From IMG/VR virus record IMGVR_UViG_3300042547_000185, positions 1-29,427 of that record: a stretch of 29,427 nucleotides of DNA; one strand, written 5' to 3'. The notes beneath the pieces were generated by a model, which had not been told where the DNA came from, ran no database searches, and saw only the letters and a list, made by a program, of their open reading frames with translations. Positions 22,301 to 29,427 of this stretch are shown one piece after another. Within the stretch, counting starts at the first letter, position 1. Every line of letters begins with the position of its first letter. The DNA is from a virus. Position numbers and translations under genes: made by a program.

Positions 22301-25300
22301 ATTCTAAGTAGCAGTCGTTTTTCATCGGCTTTTGCTTGAAGAGCTGTACGGAATGCGGACTTACCAGCAGCAGCTAAGTGTCCTGTTTGAGCGCGGGTGT
22401 CATCAAACATTCTAGATAGGAATCTAATTCTAGCCTGCATGCTACGGATTGTGCGACCTGTTGCGGAAGCTGTCTGGCTGGTATTAACCATCCAGTTCAT
22501 AAGTTCACGCCACCAGTTAGCAGATTCTCGGTTACTACCACCAAAGATTGCACCAATAAGATTACTTAATCTTAAAGGCATAGAAGCATTGCTTTCTGCT
22601 TTATCAATTCCGTTTTCTAAAATATCTGCTACTTCTTTTAGTTCGACATCATCAGCAATTGGAAGTTTAACTTCTTCTGCTGCAGCTTCTTTAGCTGGTG
22701 GAACTGGAGGAGTAGGTACAGGAGACTCAGCTTTGTTTTCAGAAATAATGCTTCGTACTAAAGGATCTTTAGAACTAAAGATTACTTCATCATCAACTAC
22801 CTTCATCTTTACTGAGTCAGGAGTAACAAAAGGAATAAACTTAGCATCCACTTTGTTAGCTGCTTCTGCAAATATTGCACGATCAGATCGTACCTTATAA
22901 GAAGGAAGAGTTGTTTTCTTGACTTGCTCAACAGCCCGAAGTTTGTCTACTTCTTTCCAGAATAGATCTACTTTGTCTTTTCCAAATAGCTTTAGGTTAG
23001 CTTCCATGATCTCTTTATTGATTACAATAAACTTAGACCATGCTCTCATAAACTGTGGGGTATAAGGAGCTGAGTTGTCGATATCAACATCCTTCATCAT
23101 CTTCCAGTAAGTCGTAAGTAGTCGCTTTAAGAAGTTGGTATCTAAACCGTTTTCTCGTAGAGTGTCTCGGTTTTCATTAATAACTCGTTCAACACGAACA
23201 GGTTCAGAAGTCTTAACAACATCTGACTTAGCTGGAGTTGGCTCTGGGCCTTTGACTTCTCCGGCCTTATTTACTTTTACTGGATGCCCTTCGGCTGCTT
23301 TTCGTTTCTTTGCTGGAGCTGGAGAAACTTTCTTAGTTGGTACATTACCTTTAACGGTAATAGACACAACAGTTTCAAGTCCAACTGGTTTATTGTTTTC
23401 AACACGACCAACTATAGTTGGTTCAACCTTTGGCATTGGAAGGACTGAGCCATCCTTAAGAACAATAGCATCAAATCCAAAGCGGCTACCAGAACTAACC
23501 AGAGCATTTAACTTTCCGCTTGCTTCTAGTTCTTCAAATGTATTGAAAGAGGTTAGTAGTGGTTTCTTTGGAGTAAAGACTACGGCTTCTTTAGTGCTTG
23601 CTGGTGAGCCATCAATGATAGCATCAGCCTGCTTTTCAGGTCGTAGTACTTGCTCTGTAGTGTTACCAGTTACTTCACTAGATACACGATAAAGCTGTGC
23701 TTCTGTTGTATTAACAGGAACTGGCTCTGGAGTTGGATCTGGGTTTTGCAGCTTACCAATTCTAGCGGCTGTCTCAGCAATTCGCTTACCACCTTCTTCT
23801 GGAAGTTCGGCTGGCTTTGCTTCTTCAGTCTTTTTGATAATCTGCTTTTTACTAGGCGCTTTCTTAGTTACTTCCTTAACAACAGTTTCTTGTTTCTTTT
23901 TCCAAGAATCAAGTTGTTCTTTAAGAAGTGTTGGATTAGCCAGAACTTCAGCATCAATACCAGCATCTTTAATTAACGAACCAAACTTTTGTTTGATCGT
24001 ATTAAAGCGTCGGCTAACTGTTGCTTCTGAAATTCCCAATAGTTTACCAGCTTCTGCGTTTGTTCCTACATTGTTTAAAGTTGTTAGTAAAGTATACTCA
24101 TCAGCAGTTAAAAACTCTGGGATTACATTTGTAATCTTAGTATACTCTTGTAAGAAAATATCTTTGTTTTCTCTCACAATACCTTCAACTTCAATACGCT
24201 CAGGCGCTCTAACACCTTCCTTAGTCCTACCTTCAGCATCAGTTAAGCTTTCAACATCGGTTCGTACTCGGACTTTTTCACCTGTTGCTTCATCTACAAC
24301 TGTCTTAGCTCTTCGCTGTCTACCTTCATCGCCATCTAAGTTTTTAGCTGCTTTTTTAATTGCTTCTAATAGTTGCTCTGATGTTGTGATTGTACCAGCT
24401 TCTACAGCTTGTCTGATTCGATTCTTTTCATTTAACCAAATTCGTGTTGTAGCGTCGATTAACTTAGCTTGAGTATTTACATTCTTAATTCTAGAGAAGT
24501 CTTCTAATAGTTTTTGAATGTGTTGGTTTAAGTTATCAATAGTAACGACTTCACTGTTAGCGGCAGCTGCCTCAAGTTTAACTTGTTCAGCAGGCTTTTC
24601 TACTTTTGGTTTAGCCGCAGCTGCTGGTTTCCTTGGCTTCTTTACTTTAACAGGTTCAGTCTGCCACTTTTTAGTGATACTGTTATAGTTAAATGTGCCA
24701 TTGTCAATACCATTGTAAATACCTTGAAGTAGTTTATCTAGAGCTTCTTCTGGTTTGACACCAGCAGTATTAAGCATATCAAGTATTGTCTTCAATAAGA
24801 CAGGATCAATATGCTGTTGGAAAGTTGCTAATACTACTGGAAGATCTGCCTTTGCTTGGATTAGATCTGAGATTGCAGTCTTAGCAATGTCAGCATTATC
24901 CCATGCTGGTGGAAGAACATTGTAACGAATGTCTGTTAAAACTGGTGTTCGTACCTGTTCAATAGTTAACGCAGTAGGCCAATTTCTTTTAGCTCTTTCT
25001 AAAGCATGCATAGCATTCATGCCTTTGATCGAATCTGTTGATGAGGTTGTTTTACCTTCTGCATCTTTAAAAGTAAGTTTAATGCTTAAAACAAAAGGAT
25101 ATTTTTCTGCATCAAATCCTTTGTTTTCTTTTCCATCTGCAAAACCCATTAAAGAGTCAGGAACATTTTCATATCCTGTTATAATGTCTTCGACTTTGGT
25201 TGGACGAGTAACATTAAACAAACCTTGTCCTGCAAACTCTAAAGCCCACTTTCGGCTTGCCGCAGTAACAAGAGTATTACTAATGTCTTCATAACCAAAC

Positions 25301-28300
25301 TCTCGTAGATAGTCTCTTACTGAATCTAGCAACGACTTTTGAATGAATGAACTATCTTTAAGAATTGATGTGTCTACACCAAGATCATCCATAGCTTGTT
25401 CAAAAGCCTTGCCATCACTTAACCAGAAAGAAGCTCCATACTGTTCGTATGTACCTCCAGTTAGTTTGTTTGGTAGGTCTATGAGAATTCGATCTTGATA
25501 AGTAGGCGCTCTAGCAGCTGTCAGTGCTGCAATACCTTCTCCAATACTGGTAAGTGTTGCGTCAAAATAGCTGTTTTCAAAGAATGCTAGTCGTTGATCT
25601 CTTGATACTTTTTGTTTGATAAGTAAACTATCTAAGCGTAATGCATGCGATACCCTAAATAGTAAGCTAGCTCGTTGTGTCTGTTTATAAGTTAGATATG
25701 CATTCATCAAATATTTATAATCCCCATTAAGTTTGTTTTCTGTTTTAGCAACAGTAAACGCAACAATGAATGAAGGATCATCAGAGCTAACTTTAGATAG
25801 TAAATCAAACTCTTTAGGAGTTAGATTGTATCTACTAGTATTAAACTTTTTGACTAGGTTTTGATTTATAGTAGCTAGGTCTAGTTTCTTATTAACAGCT
25901 TCAGCTAGTTCCGCCGTCATAGATGAGACAGACACACCATCATTTAGTTTAGCGTTGATGGTGGTGAGGCGTTCCATAATTGACTTAGCCGCAGCATAGT
26001 GTGCAGAAGTACCAAACAAGTCGGCAGCAAACACAAGGCTTTCGCCAATTTTGTCTAGTATAGACTGAGCCATTGAAACCTGAACTGCCTTTAGGTTTTT
26101 AACAGTAAACTCTGCTTCACTAAATAGGATCTTTGAAAAAGTTTCAACAAAGGTTTCTTCTGCGTTTGCATAGTGATATGGGCGCAAGAAACTATCTTCA
26201 AACATAGGATCATTTATAAGCTTAGCATCGTCTATACCAATAGGCAACAGAGTGCTTCGGTTGTATAACCGTAATGCATCCAAATAAGTTTCGCCTTTAG
26301 CATGATGATAGAAGAATGCATGTCCTAGTTCGTGTAAGACAGTCGTGGTTCGGAGCATTCCTGCTGTATCTTTGTTTGAGGCTACAAAGCCTTTGTTAAT
26401 TGTAATTGTGTTTGAAGCTGGATCATACTGACCAATAAAAGTATCACGAACTTTGTTATTGCTATCTCTGATTGTGTCTAGCTTATATTCAATACCAAAA
26501 GCTCTGGCATCAAAGTTTAAGTGAACAACAGAAGCCAGCAATAGTTCTTGTTCTGTCTCCGTAATAAACTTAATCATTCGGAGTTTGTTAGTAAAGTTTA
26601 AGAACTTTTGTGCATTGGCTTGATTACCAGTAACAATAGATGCAAAACCTTGTGGGTTGTCTATGACAGCCTGAATCTTTGCTTTTCTACCGTCATCAAT
26701 CTTTGCCAGTACAAAAGCTCTTTTAATACTTCGATCAATGAAGTCAAGCTTTCCACCTTTAACAAGAGTTTCGCCTGCAACATTAGCACGGACTTCTGCT
26801 ACCTTTTCTGCTGAAACATTCCCTCTAATAGCAATTTCAGTAGCTAGTTCATCAACCTTAGTTAGAACTTCGGCTGGTACAGATTCTCTGATGGCTGGAG
26901 CATTCTCTGGATTCTTTGCCAGTTCTCTAGCCTTGGTTACTAGATCAGCAGCTAAGCTATCTGCAGCAGCTTTACGATCAGCTTTGCTAGCAGCATCGTT
27001 GCGAACAATAGCTAGTGCTTCTGGTAAAGCAAGAACCTTTTCTCCTTTGAGTTGTTTCTTAAGCTGCTTGTACTCAAGCTCAGTCATGGTCTTGGCAAGG
27101 TTTCTAATGTACGCCTTACGCTGCTTTTCCATTACTTCATAGACCTTAGCTCGGTCTAGTGTCAGTTTGGTTGGAGACTGAGACTCAGCTTTCTTGGCGG
27201 CTTCAATCCACTGCTCAGCATCTGACAAGACCTTGATCTTATCGGCTGCGGTCATCTTAGACCAATCAGAAGAACTTAGAACAAGGTTATCTAATGCATC
27301 AGGAATAATTCTGGCAAGCTCTCTGGAAAAGGAAACAATGTCTGTAACCAATCCAGTAGCGCCAACTCTTTTTACATAGTCAGCCTTGCTTTCATTATCG
27401 TACCGCTTGCTTGCGCTTTCAGTTGGTGTGATTGTTGCCTTTTCAGCTGAGTCGATATTTCGTGTGTCTACACGGTCAACACGCTCTGCTGTCTCAGCTA
27501 CAACCTGTTCATCTGCTGGCTTGACTCCGTTTAGTTCAGCATCAGCCATCATCTTCTCATCAACTGGTGGACCAACAATTGGCTTTTCCTTTTTGTTTAG
27601 ATTCTTAAGCGAAGTTAAAGAATCGCCAATCAGTGTACCTTTAAGACTCCACTGTTTATTGTAGTTGTCTCTGAATACAGGCTCACCATACTTAGCAAGG
27701 TTAATACCTTTGATTCGATTCAGTGTTGCACCAAAGCCTGCTCCAGCAAGGGCTGGAGCTAAGCCAAACAATGCACCACCAAACATACCTGAAACTATAC
27801 CAGTCCAAGCAACAGCTTCATAATCATATTCAGTCTGTGCGTCTGGATCAGAGTACATAGATGCAGCGGCATATGCAATTTCAGATTTCTGTCGGAAGTA
27901 TTCTGTCAGTCCACCGCCAACTAAACCTAAAGATGCAGCGCCACCAACAGCACCTAACAGCCCTAACTTCTTGGCATAACTAGGAGCCATGCCTAATGGA
28001 AGCTTGGCTGCTGTTTCAGCTGTCACTGCAATAGCACGAACAGCACGGCTTGATTGATAGATAGACCGTAGTTTTGCAAAGCCGCGAGTTAAACCAATAG
28101 CTCCACCAGCAACAGTACCTACTGGTCCTGCGGCTATTGTTCCAGCAATAGTAGACACTCCAGCTTCTAAAGCAAGACCCGGAATAAGATCTGGGTCGTT
28201 AATCATAGCTGTTGCAAATACATTTACATCGTCTGTCCAACTAGGTGTGTATTGAGAAATCCTACGCTGTAGATCATTCTTGCTAAGCTGTGTAGCTACA

Positions 28301-29115
28301 ATAAACTTTGCTGCGTCTTCATTAGGAGCGCCTGCAACAGTATCAGCAGAAATACCATACTGCAGTAATCCTTCTTGTACAGTGGGGTCTGCAGCAAAAC
28401 CATTAAACCAAGCTACTGGATCAAAGTTAGGATCTCTAGTAGATCTAATTTGGTTGATATCAGTTAAGTCTGCTCCTTCGGCTTCACTGCTGTTTGTAAG
28501 CCAATCAAACTTAGCCGATAGCTCATCAACTAAAGAACTTAAGAAACCCTGTGGAGAGTATCCAAGGGTTTCCTTAGCCTTAGTTTTGCCACGGGCATAC
28601 GCAAGTTTATTCCAAGCGTTTTCAATATTCTTTTGGTTTGGTGTTAGGTTATTAGGATCAACGGGCTTTCCCTTTTCACCTTCAATCCAAATCTGTAGAT
28701 TTTGTTCTGTAGTAGCAAGGGCTTCAGGGGTAAGCTCGCTGTCCCTATATTGAATAGGAGACAGCGGATCTTTCTTACCCATGAATATACCACGAACTAC
28801 AGCAGCTTTGGATTCGTCTTTAAACCAGTTTAATCCAAACCAACCAGCAACATCCTCCATGTATCCGCGCATTTCACTGTCTGCGGCCATGAGAACTTTA
28901 ACACCATTGCGGTATTCAGCTTGAGTTGTTTCGTCTTCAAGACCTGAAGCGTATCCCCAAGAAGAAGCCTGATTGATCTTATTGACATCAATGACTTTTC
29001 CTTGGCCTTGCATGGTGTCTAGAAATTCTGGTGTTTCAACATAGGCTTTAAACCTAAGTTGATCCGCATCTGGCTGCGGACTTATAATGGGGAAGTTGTT
29101 TGTATAATCAAACAT
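19300..29115 (-). CDS. Giant virion-type polyvalent protein, 3271 aa, with metallopeptidase-like and HTH segments
   Basis: One uninterrupted frame fills a third of the window. Phage proteins of this size are usually internal virion proteins ejected with the DNA, and many are multi-domain polyvalent proteins. Visible parts: glycine-rich hydrophobic segments at about 311-343, 384-404 and 436-466; HELGH at 928-932 with EETFVE at 986-991 as candidate zinc ligands; Ala/Pro/Lys linkers near 1488-1515, 1748-1773, 1927-1960 and 2128-2150; a helix-turn-helix near 1669-1720 (LGISEATVSRRFN); a possible ADP-ribosyltransferase-like stretch near 1806-1890; a hydrophobic segment near 3030-3055. AAAGGAT precedes the ATG. 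No T7-like RNA polymerase or lysozyme motif was found in it. Virion location is inference. Confidence 0.85.
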   Translation of the reverse strand: MFDYTNNFPIISPQPDADQLRFKAYVETPEFLDTMQGQGKVIDVNKINQASSWGYASGLEDETTQAEYRNGVKVLMAADSEMRGYMEDVAGWFGLNWFKDESKAAVVRGIFMGKKDPLSPIQYRDSELTPEALATTEQNLQIWIEGEKGKPVDPNNLTPNQKNIENAWNKLAYARGKTKAKETLGYSPQGFLSSLVDELSAKFDWLTNSSEAEGADLTDINQIRSTRDPNFDPVAWFNGFAADPTVQEGLLQYGISADTVAGAPNEDAAKFIVATQLSKNDLQRRISQYTPSWTDDVNVFATAMINDPDLIPGLALEAGVSTIAGTIAAGPVGTVAGGAIGLTRGFAKLRSIYQSSRAVRAIAVTAETAAKLPLGMAPSYAKKLGLLGAVGGAASLGLVGGGLTEYFRQKSEIAYAAASMYSDPDAQTEYDYEAVAWTGIVSGMFGGALFGLAPALAGAGFGATLNRIKGINLAKYGEPVFRDNYNKQWSLKGTLIGDSLTSLKNLNKKEKPIVGPPVDEKMMADAELNGVKPADEQVVAETAERVDRVDTRNIDSAEKATITPTESASKRYDNESKADYVKRVGATGLVTDIVSFSRELARIIPDALDNLVLSSSDWSKMTAADKIKVLSDAEQWIEAAKKAESQSPTKLTLDRAKVYEVMEKQRKAYIRNLAKTMTELEYKQLKKQLKGEKVLALPEALAIVRNDAASKADRKAAADSLAADLVTKARELAKNPENAPAIRESVPAEVLTKVDELATEIAIRGNVSAEKVAEVRANVAGETLVKGGKLDFIDRSIKRAFVLAKIDDGRKAKIQAVIDNPQGFASIVTGNQANAQKFLNFTNKLRMIKFITETEQELLLASVVHLNFDARAFGIEYKLDTIRDSNNKVRDTFIGQYDPASNTITINKGFVASNKDTAGMLRTTTVLHELGHAFFYHHAKGETYLDALRLYNRSTLLPIGIDDAKLINDPMFEDSFLRPYHYANAEETFVETFSKILFSEAEFTVKNLKAVQVSMAQSILDKIGESLVFAADLFGTSAHYAAAKSIMERLTTINAKLNDGVSVSSMTAELAEAVNKKLDLATINQNLVKKFNTSRYNLTPKEFDLLSKVSSDDPSFIVAFTVAKTENKLNGDYKYLMNAYLTYKQTQRASLLFRVSHALRLDSLLIKQKVSRDQRLAFFENSYFDATLTSIGEGIAALTAARAPTYQDRILIDLPNKLTGGTYEQYGASFWLSDGKAFEQAMDDLGVDTSILKDSSFIQKSLLDSVRDYLREFGYEDISNTLVTAASRKWALEFAGQGLFNVTRPTKVEDIITGYENVPDSLMGFADGKENKGFDAEKYPFVLSIKLTFKDAEGKTTSSTDSIKGMNAMHALERAKRNWPTALTIEQVRTPVLTDIRYNVLPPAWDNADIAKTAISDLIQAKADLPVVLATFQQHIDPVLLKTILDMLNTAGVKPEEALDKLLQGIYNGIDNGTFNYNSITKKWQTEPVKVKKPRKPAAAAKPKVEKPAEQVKLEAAAANSEVVTIDNLNQHIQKLLEDFSRIKNVNTQAKLIDATTRIWLNEKNRIRQAVEAGTITTSEQLLEAIKKAAKNLDGDEGRQRRAKTVVDEATGEKVRVRTDVESLTDAEGRTKEGVRAPERIEVEGIVRENKDIFLQEYTKITNVIPEFLTADEYTLLTTLNNVGTNAEAGKLLGISEATVSRRFNTIKQKFGSLIKDAGIDAEVLANPTLLKEQLDSWKKKQETVVKEVTKKAPSKKQIIKKTEEAKPAELPEEGGKRIAETAARIGKLQNPDPTPEPVPVNTTEAQLYRVSSEVTGNTTEQVLRPEKQADAIIDGSPASTKEAVVFTPKKPLLTSFNTFEELEASGKLNALVSSGSRFGFDAIVLKDGSVLPMPKVEPTIVGRVENNKPVGLETVVSITVKGNVPTKKVSPAPAKKRKAAEGHPVKVNKAGEVKGPEPTPAKSDVVKTSEPVRVERVINENRDTLRENGLDTNFLKRLLTTYWKMMKDVDIDNSAPYTPQFMRAWSKFIVINKEIMEANLKLFGKDKVDLFWKEVDKLRAVEQVKKTTLPSYKVRSDRAIFAEAANKVDAKFIPFVTPDSVKMKVVDDEVIFSSKDPLVRSIISENKAESPVPTPPVPPAKEAAAEEVKLPIADDVELKEVADILENGIDKAESNASMPLRLSNLIGAIFGGSNRESANWWRELMNWMVNTSQTASATGRTIRSMQARIRFLSRMFDDTRAQTGHLAAAGKSAFRTALQAKADEKRLLLRIAKYQMRINSYLQDNVDQRKSLMLAIYRKQVEGSQLTDADIRAVGITDPTVVRTLVANSNELLKVVREANRTFLDLEAETGLVRTVDSYGNPVDADRWATVQLDHEMISRLSPTQREALVNALVTARTNRKLNEKTLDINTLIVLGWLDVKPNAQIRGTDLFAGDREIRSGLGINTFSKETLDKLRTGITYPIGTDPKNILTMLANKGLPNEYFVLKENGVLNVYRIPKLVDDLSDSDLIRYREAIQGNTGLYHPRWKEYLKNQNLIKAEMEEMLDFKTKSGKYSEFNSKNSTNIDRPIMRTGADEQTALAVPGLIPDEVLASPDITDVMRTNIAEAYHYFLTGRMFELLFQRELDRLLGSKGIKITQVFEWAHATTIQDLRDLAKQNGWSDAVVNARIQDVTLGINRLKEEYALNADTSPTIPNKELYSARAGLALMKMKVAPGYIMSTITEVAMELSKSNPIELPANLIDSIRFVLGDIRAKKSALLEEDIGDLPFVLDNFKSEMGDRFLGETAFGAFELDSKLRTKFIDSSKPLGTVDRGVRALETGARVAESLGSLQAVTNFVRNMAATRWQRRIWKHIKKQRIQKLLEVMERPDMKKLMDDLLKASETDPAAERLLSKRFVAEARKAGFGFEPLEAMIFFRYGLNTKEKIRHLEYLISKSGVDSSGRVNINKMVNTYWMHRKNPVAGIDNRVLEEVLSSYSFMLDDLVVKTSSPEPTGLGRITSIDSKTSFGRLWYALTSWIRGYQDSVILNYAGKSTLNYLAGSIVFFGVIDTLVGLFREWVGGREHEDIVDEFTNDPANFAIRVAKAAPIMGSANAALEAFLGGLSALSGGSWRYYGSPLSSIGVNAAGSATKDIITGTAEIAGQFTSGDMDGTKMVKGLGDIVPYNSLFNRSPVAVPVRMLEDLGALDQKGAVQKYLDMIQRDPYPYAKAQRQMAKAAPTGMTVTPQPRNLALERQRYEQARQQQIKTPPPMDSTSAKGVSGILGELLSDSQ

Positions 29116-29156
29116 AGTATCCTTTCTGGGGGCATTGCGCCATAAACAGGATTAAA

Positions 29157-29427
29157 TTATTTAGAAGTTGGGTTAGGATTTTTTAAGAAGCGTTTAGCAA
29201 CTGCTCTAATTCGTACCCAATCTGTTGTTCCATCAAAAGTTCTAGCTTGTGGAGACAAGCGTGACATCAAATATTCGATCTTAAGTTTAATGTTAGAAGT
29301 CGGATCGTTTAAATCACGAACAACTTCTTCATATTGTGCTGGATCGTTTATTTTATTATAGGCCATATAATAACTAACATCACTTAGTATTTGTCGTTTT
29401 AATTGCTCTGATAAAGGAAATACAGTT
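29157..29427 (-). CDS. C-terminal part of an unknown late gene, cut by the window edge
   Basis: An internal ATG at 29366 would give 69 residues, but the frame stays open upstream to the window edge (89 codons seen, including TVFPLSEQLKRQILSDVSYY) and no Shine-Dalgarno precedes that ATG. The gene therefore probably begins outside. The visible part is helical and mildly basic, ending KRFLKNPNPTSK. It lies 41 bases before the giant gene and is likely a virion or virion-assembly protein by position. Confidence 0.65.
   Translation of the reverse strand, partial: TVFPLSEQLKRQILSDVSYYMAYNKINDPAQYEEVVRDLNDPTSNIKLKIEYLMSRLSPQARTFDGTTDWVRIRAVAKRFLKNPNPTSK

Noticed and set aside
19300-29115. Giant protein as an N4-type virion RNA polymerase
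   Set aside because: Its length is similar, but none of the T7-like polymerase motifs (DFRGR, DG...QHW, KRxVMTxxYG, HDS) are visible, and a separate complete RNA polymerase is encoded at 8291-10762.
29157-29366. Complete 69-aa gene starting at 29366
   Set aside because: The frame remains open to the window edge and no ribosome site precedes that ATG, so it is treated as the end of a longer gene.
1-29427. CRISPR array, integrase, transposase or toxin-antitoxin pair
   Set aside because: No regularly spaced direct repeats, tyrosine or serine recombinase motifs, DDE transposase motifs or inverted-repeat ends were found.

Overview
This window looks like part of the genome of a tailed phage of the T7 supergroup (autographivirus-like podovirus), or a prophage or contig derived from one. 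The evidence is a single-subunit T7-type RNA polymerase, followed in T7 order by an ssDNA-binding protein, a small Holliday-junction endonuclease, a primase-helicase and a family A DNA polymerase, plus a giant virion-type protein. No integrase, transposase or CRISPR array was seen. Every gene I accept is on the minus strand, so transcription runs from high to low coordinates. The host cannot be named. The four phage tRNAs all read A-ending codons and the first genes are G+C-rich, which would fit a host richer in G+C than most of this phage.

Layout in the direction of transcription: (1) 29427-29157, the 3' end of a gene that enters from the window edge. (2) 29115-19300, one 3271-codon gene for a giant, probably ejected or internal virion protein; it carries a metallopeptidase-like HELGH motif, a helix-turn-helix, glycine-rich hydrophobic stretches and charged Pro/Ala/Lys linkers. 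(3) 19299-18354, about 950 bases without a credible gene, G+C-rich and packed with inverted repeats, a terminator-like hairpin and an A+T-rich tract; it lies between late and early genes, where a T7-like genome has its ends. (4) 18353-13954, the early region: about sixteen small, mostly unknown, tightly overlapping genes, including two extremely acidic proteins, a 28-codon membrane peptide and strong intergenic hairpins. (5) 13947-13517, four tRNA genes (Ile-UAU, Arg-UCU, UAA anticodon, Lys-UUU). (6) 13497-10716, unknown genes and a DUF932 protein. (7) 10762-8291, RNA polymerase. (8) 8294-1, metallophosphoesterase, SSB, RusA, ThyX, a deaminase-fold enzyme, primase-helicase, DNA polymerase, a DUF4406 protein and a partial papain-fold-like protein.

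How the parts fit: early proteins presumably disarm the host. The phage RNA polymerase would then transcribe the replication cluster, possibly from a shared motif seen at three places (19303, 15486 and 7205, all minus strand) that resembles T7/SP6 promoters at its 3' end. ThyX and the deaminase supply dTMP precursors. SSB, helicase-primase and polymerase form a T7-like replisome, although the polymerase appears to lack the thioredoxin-binding insertion. Many starts were trimmed to the ATG with a good Shine-Dalgarno sequence, and several genes under 60 codons were added by reading the gaps.
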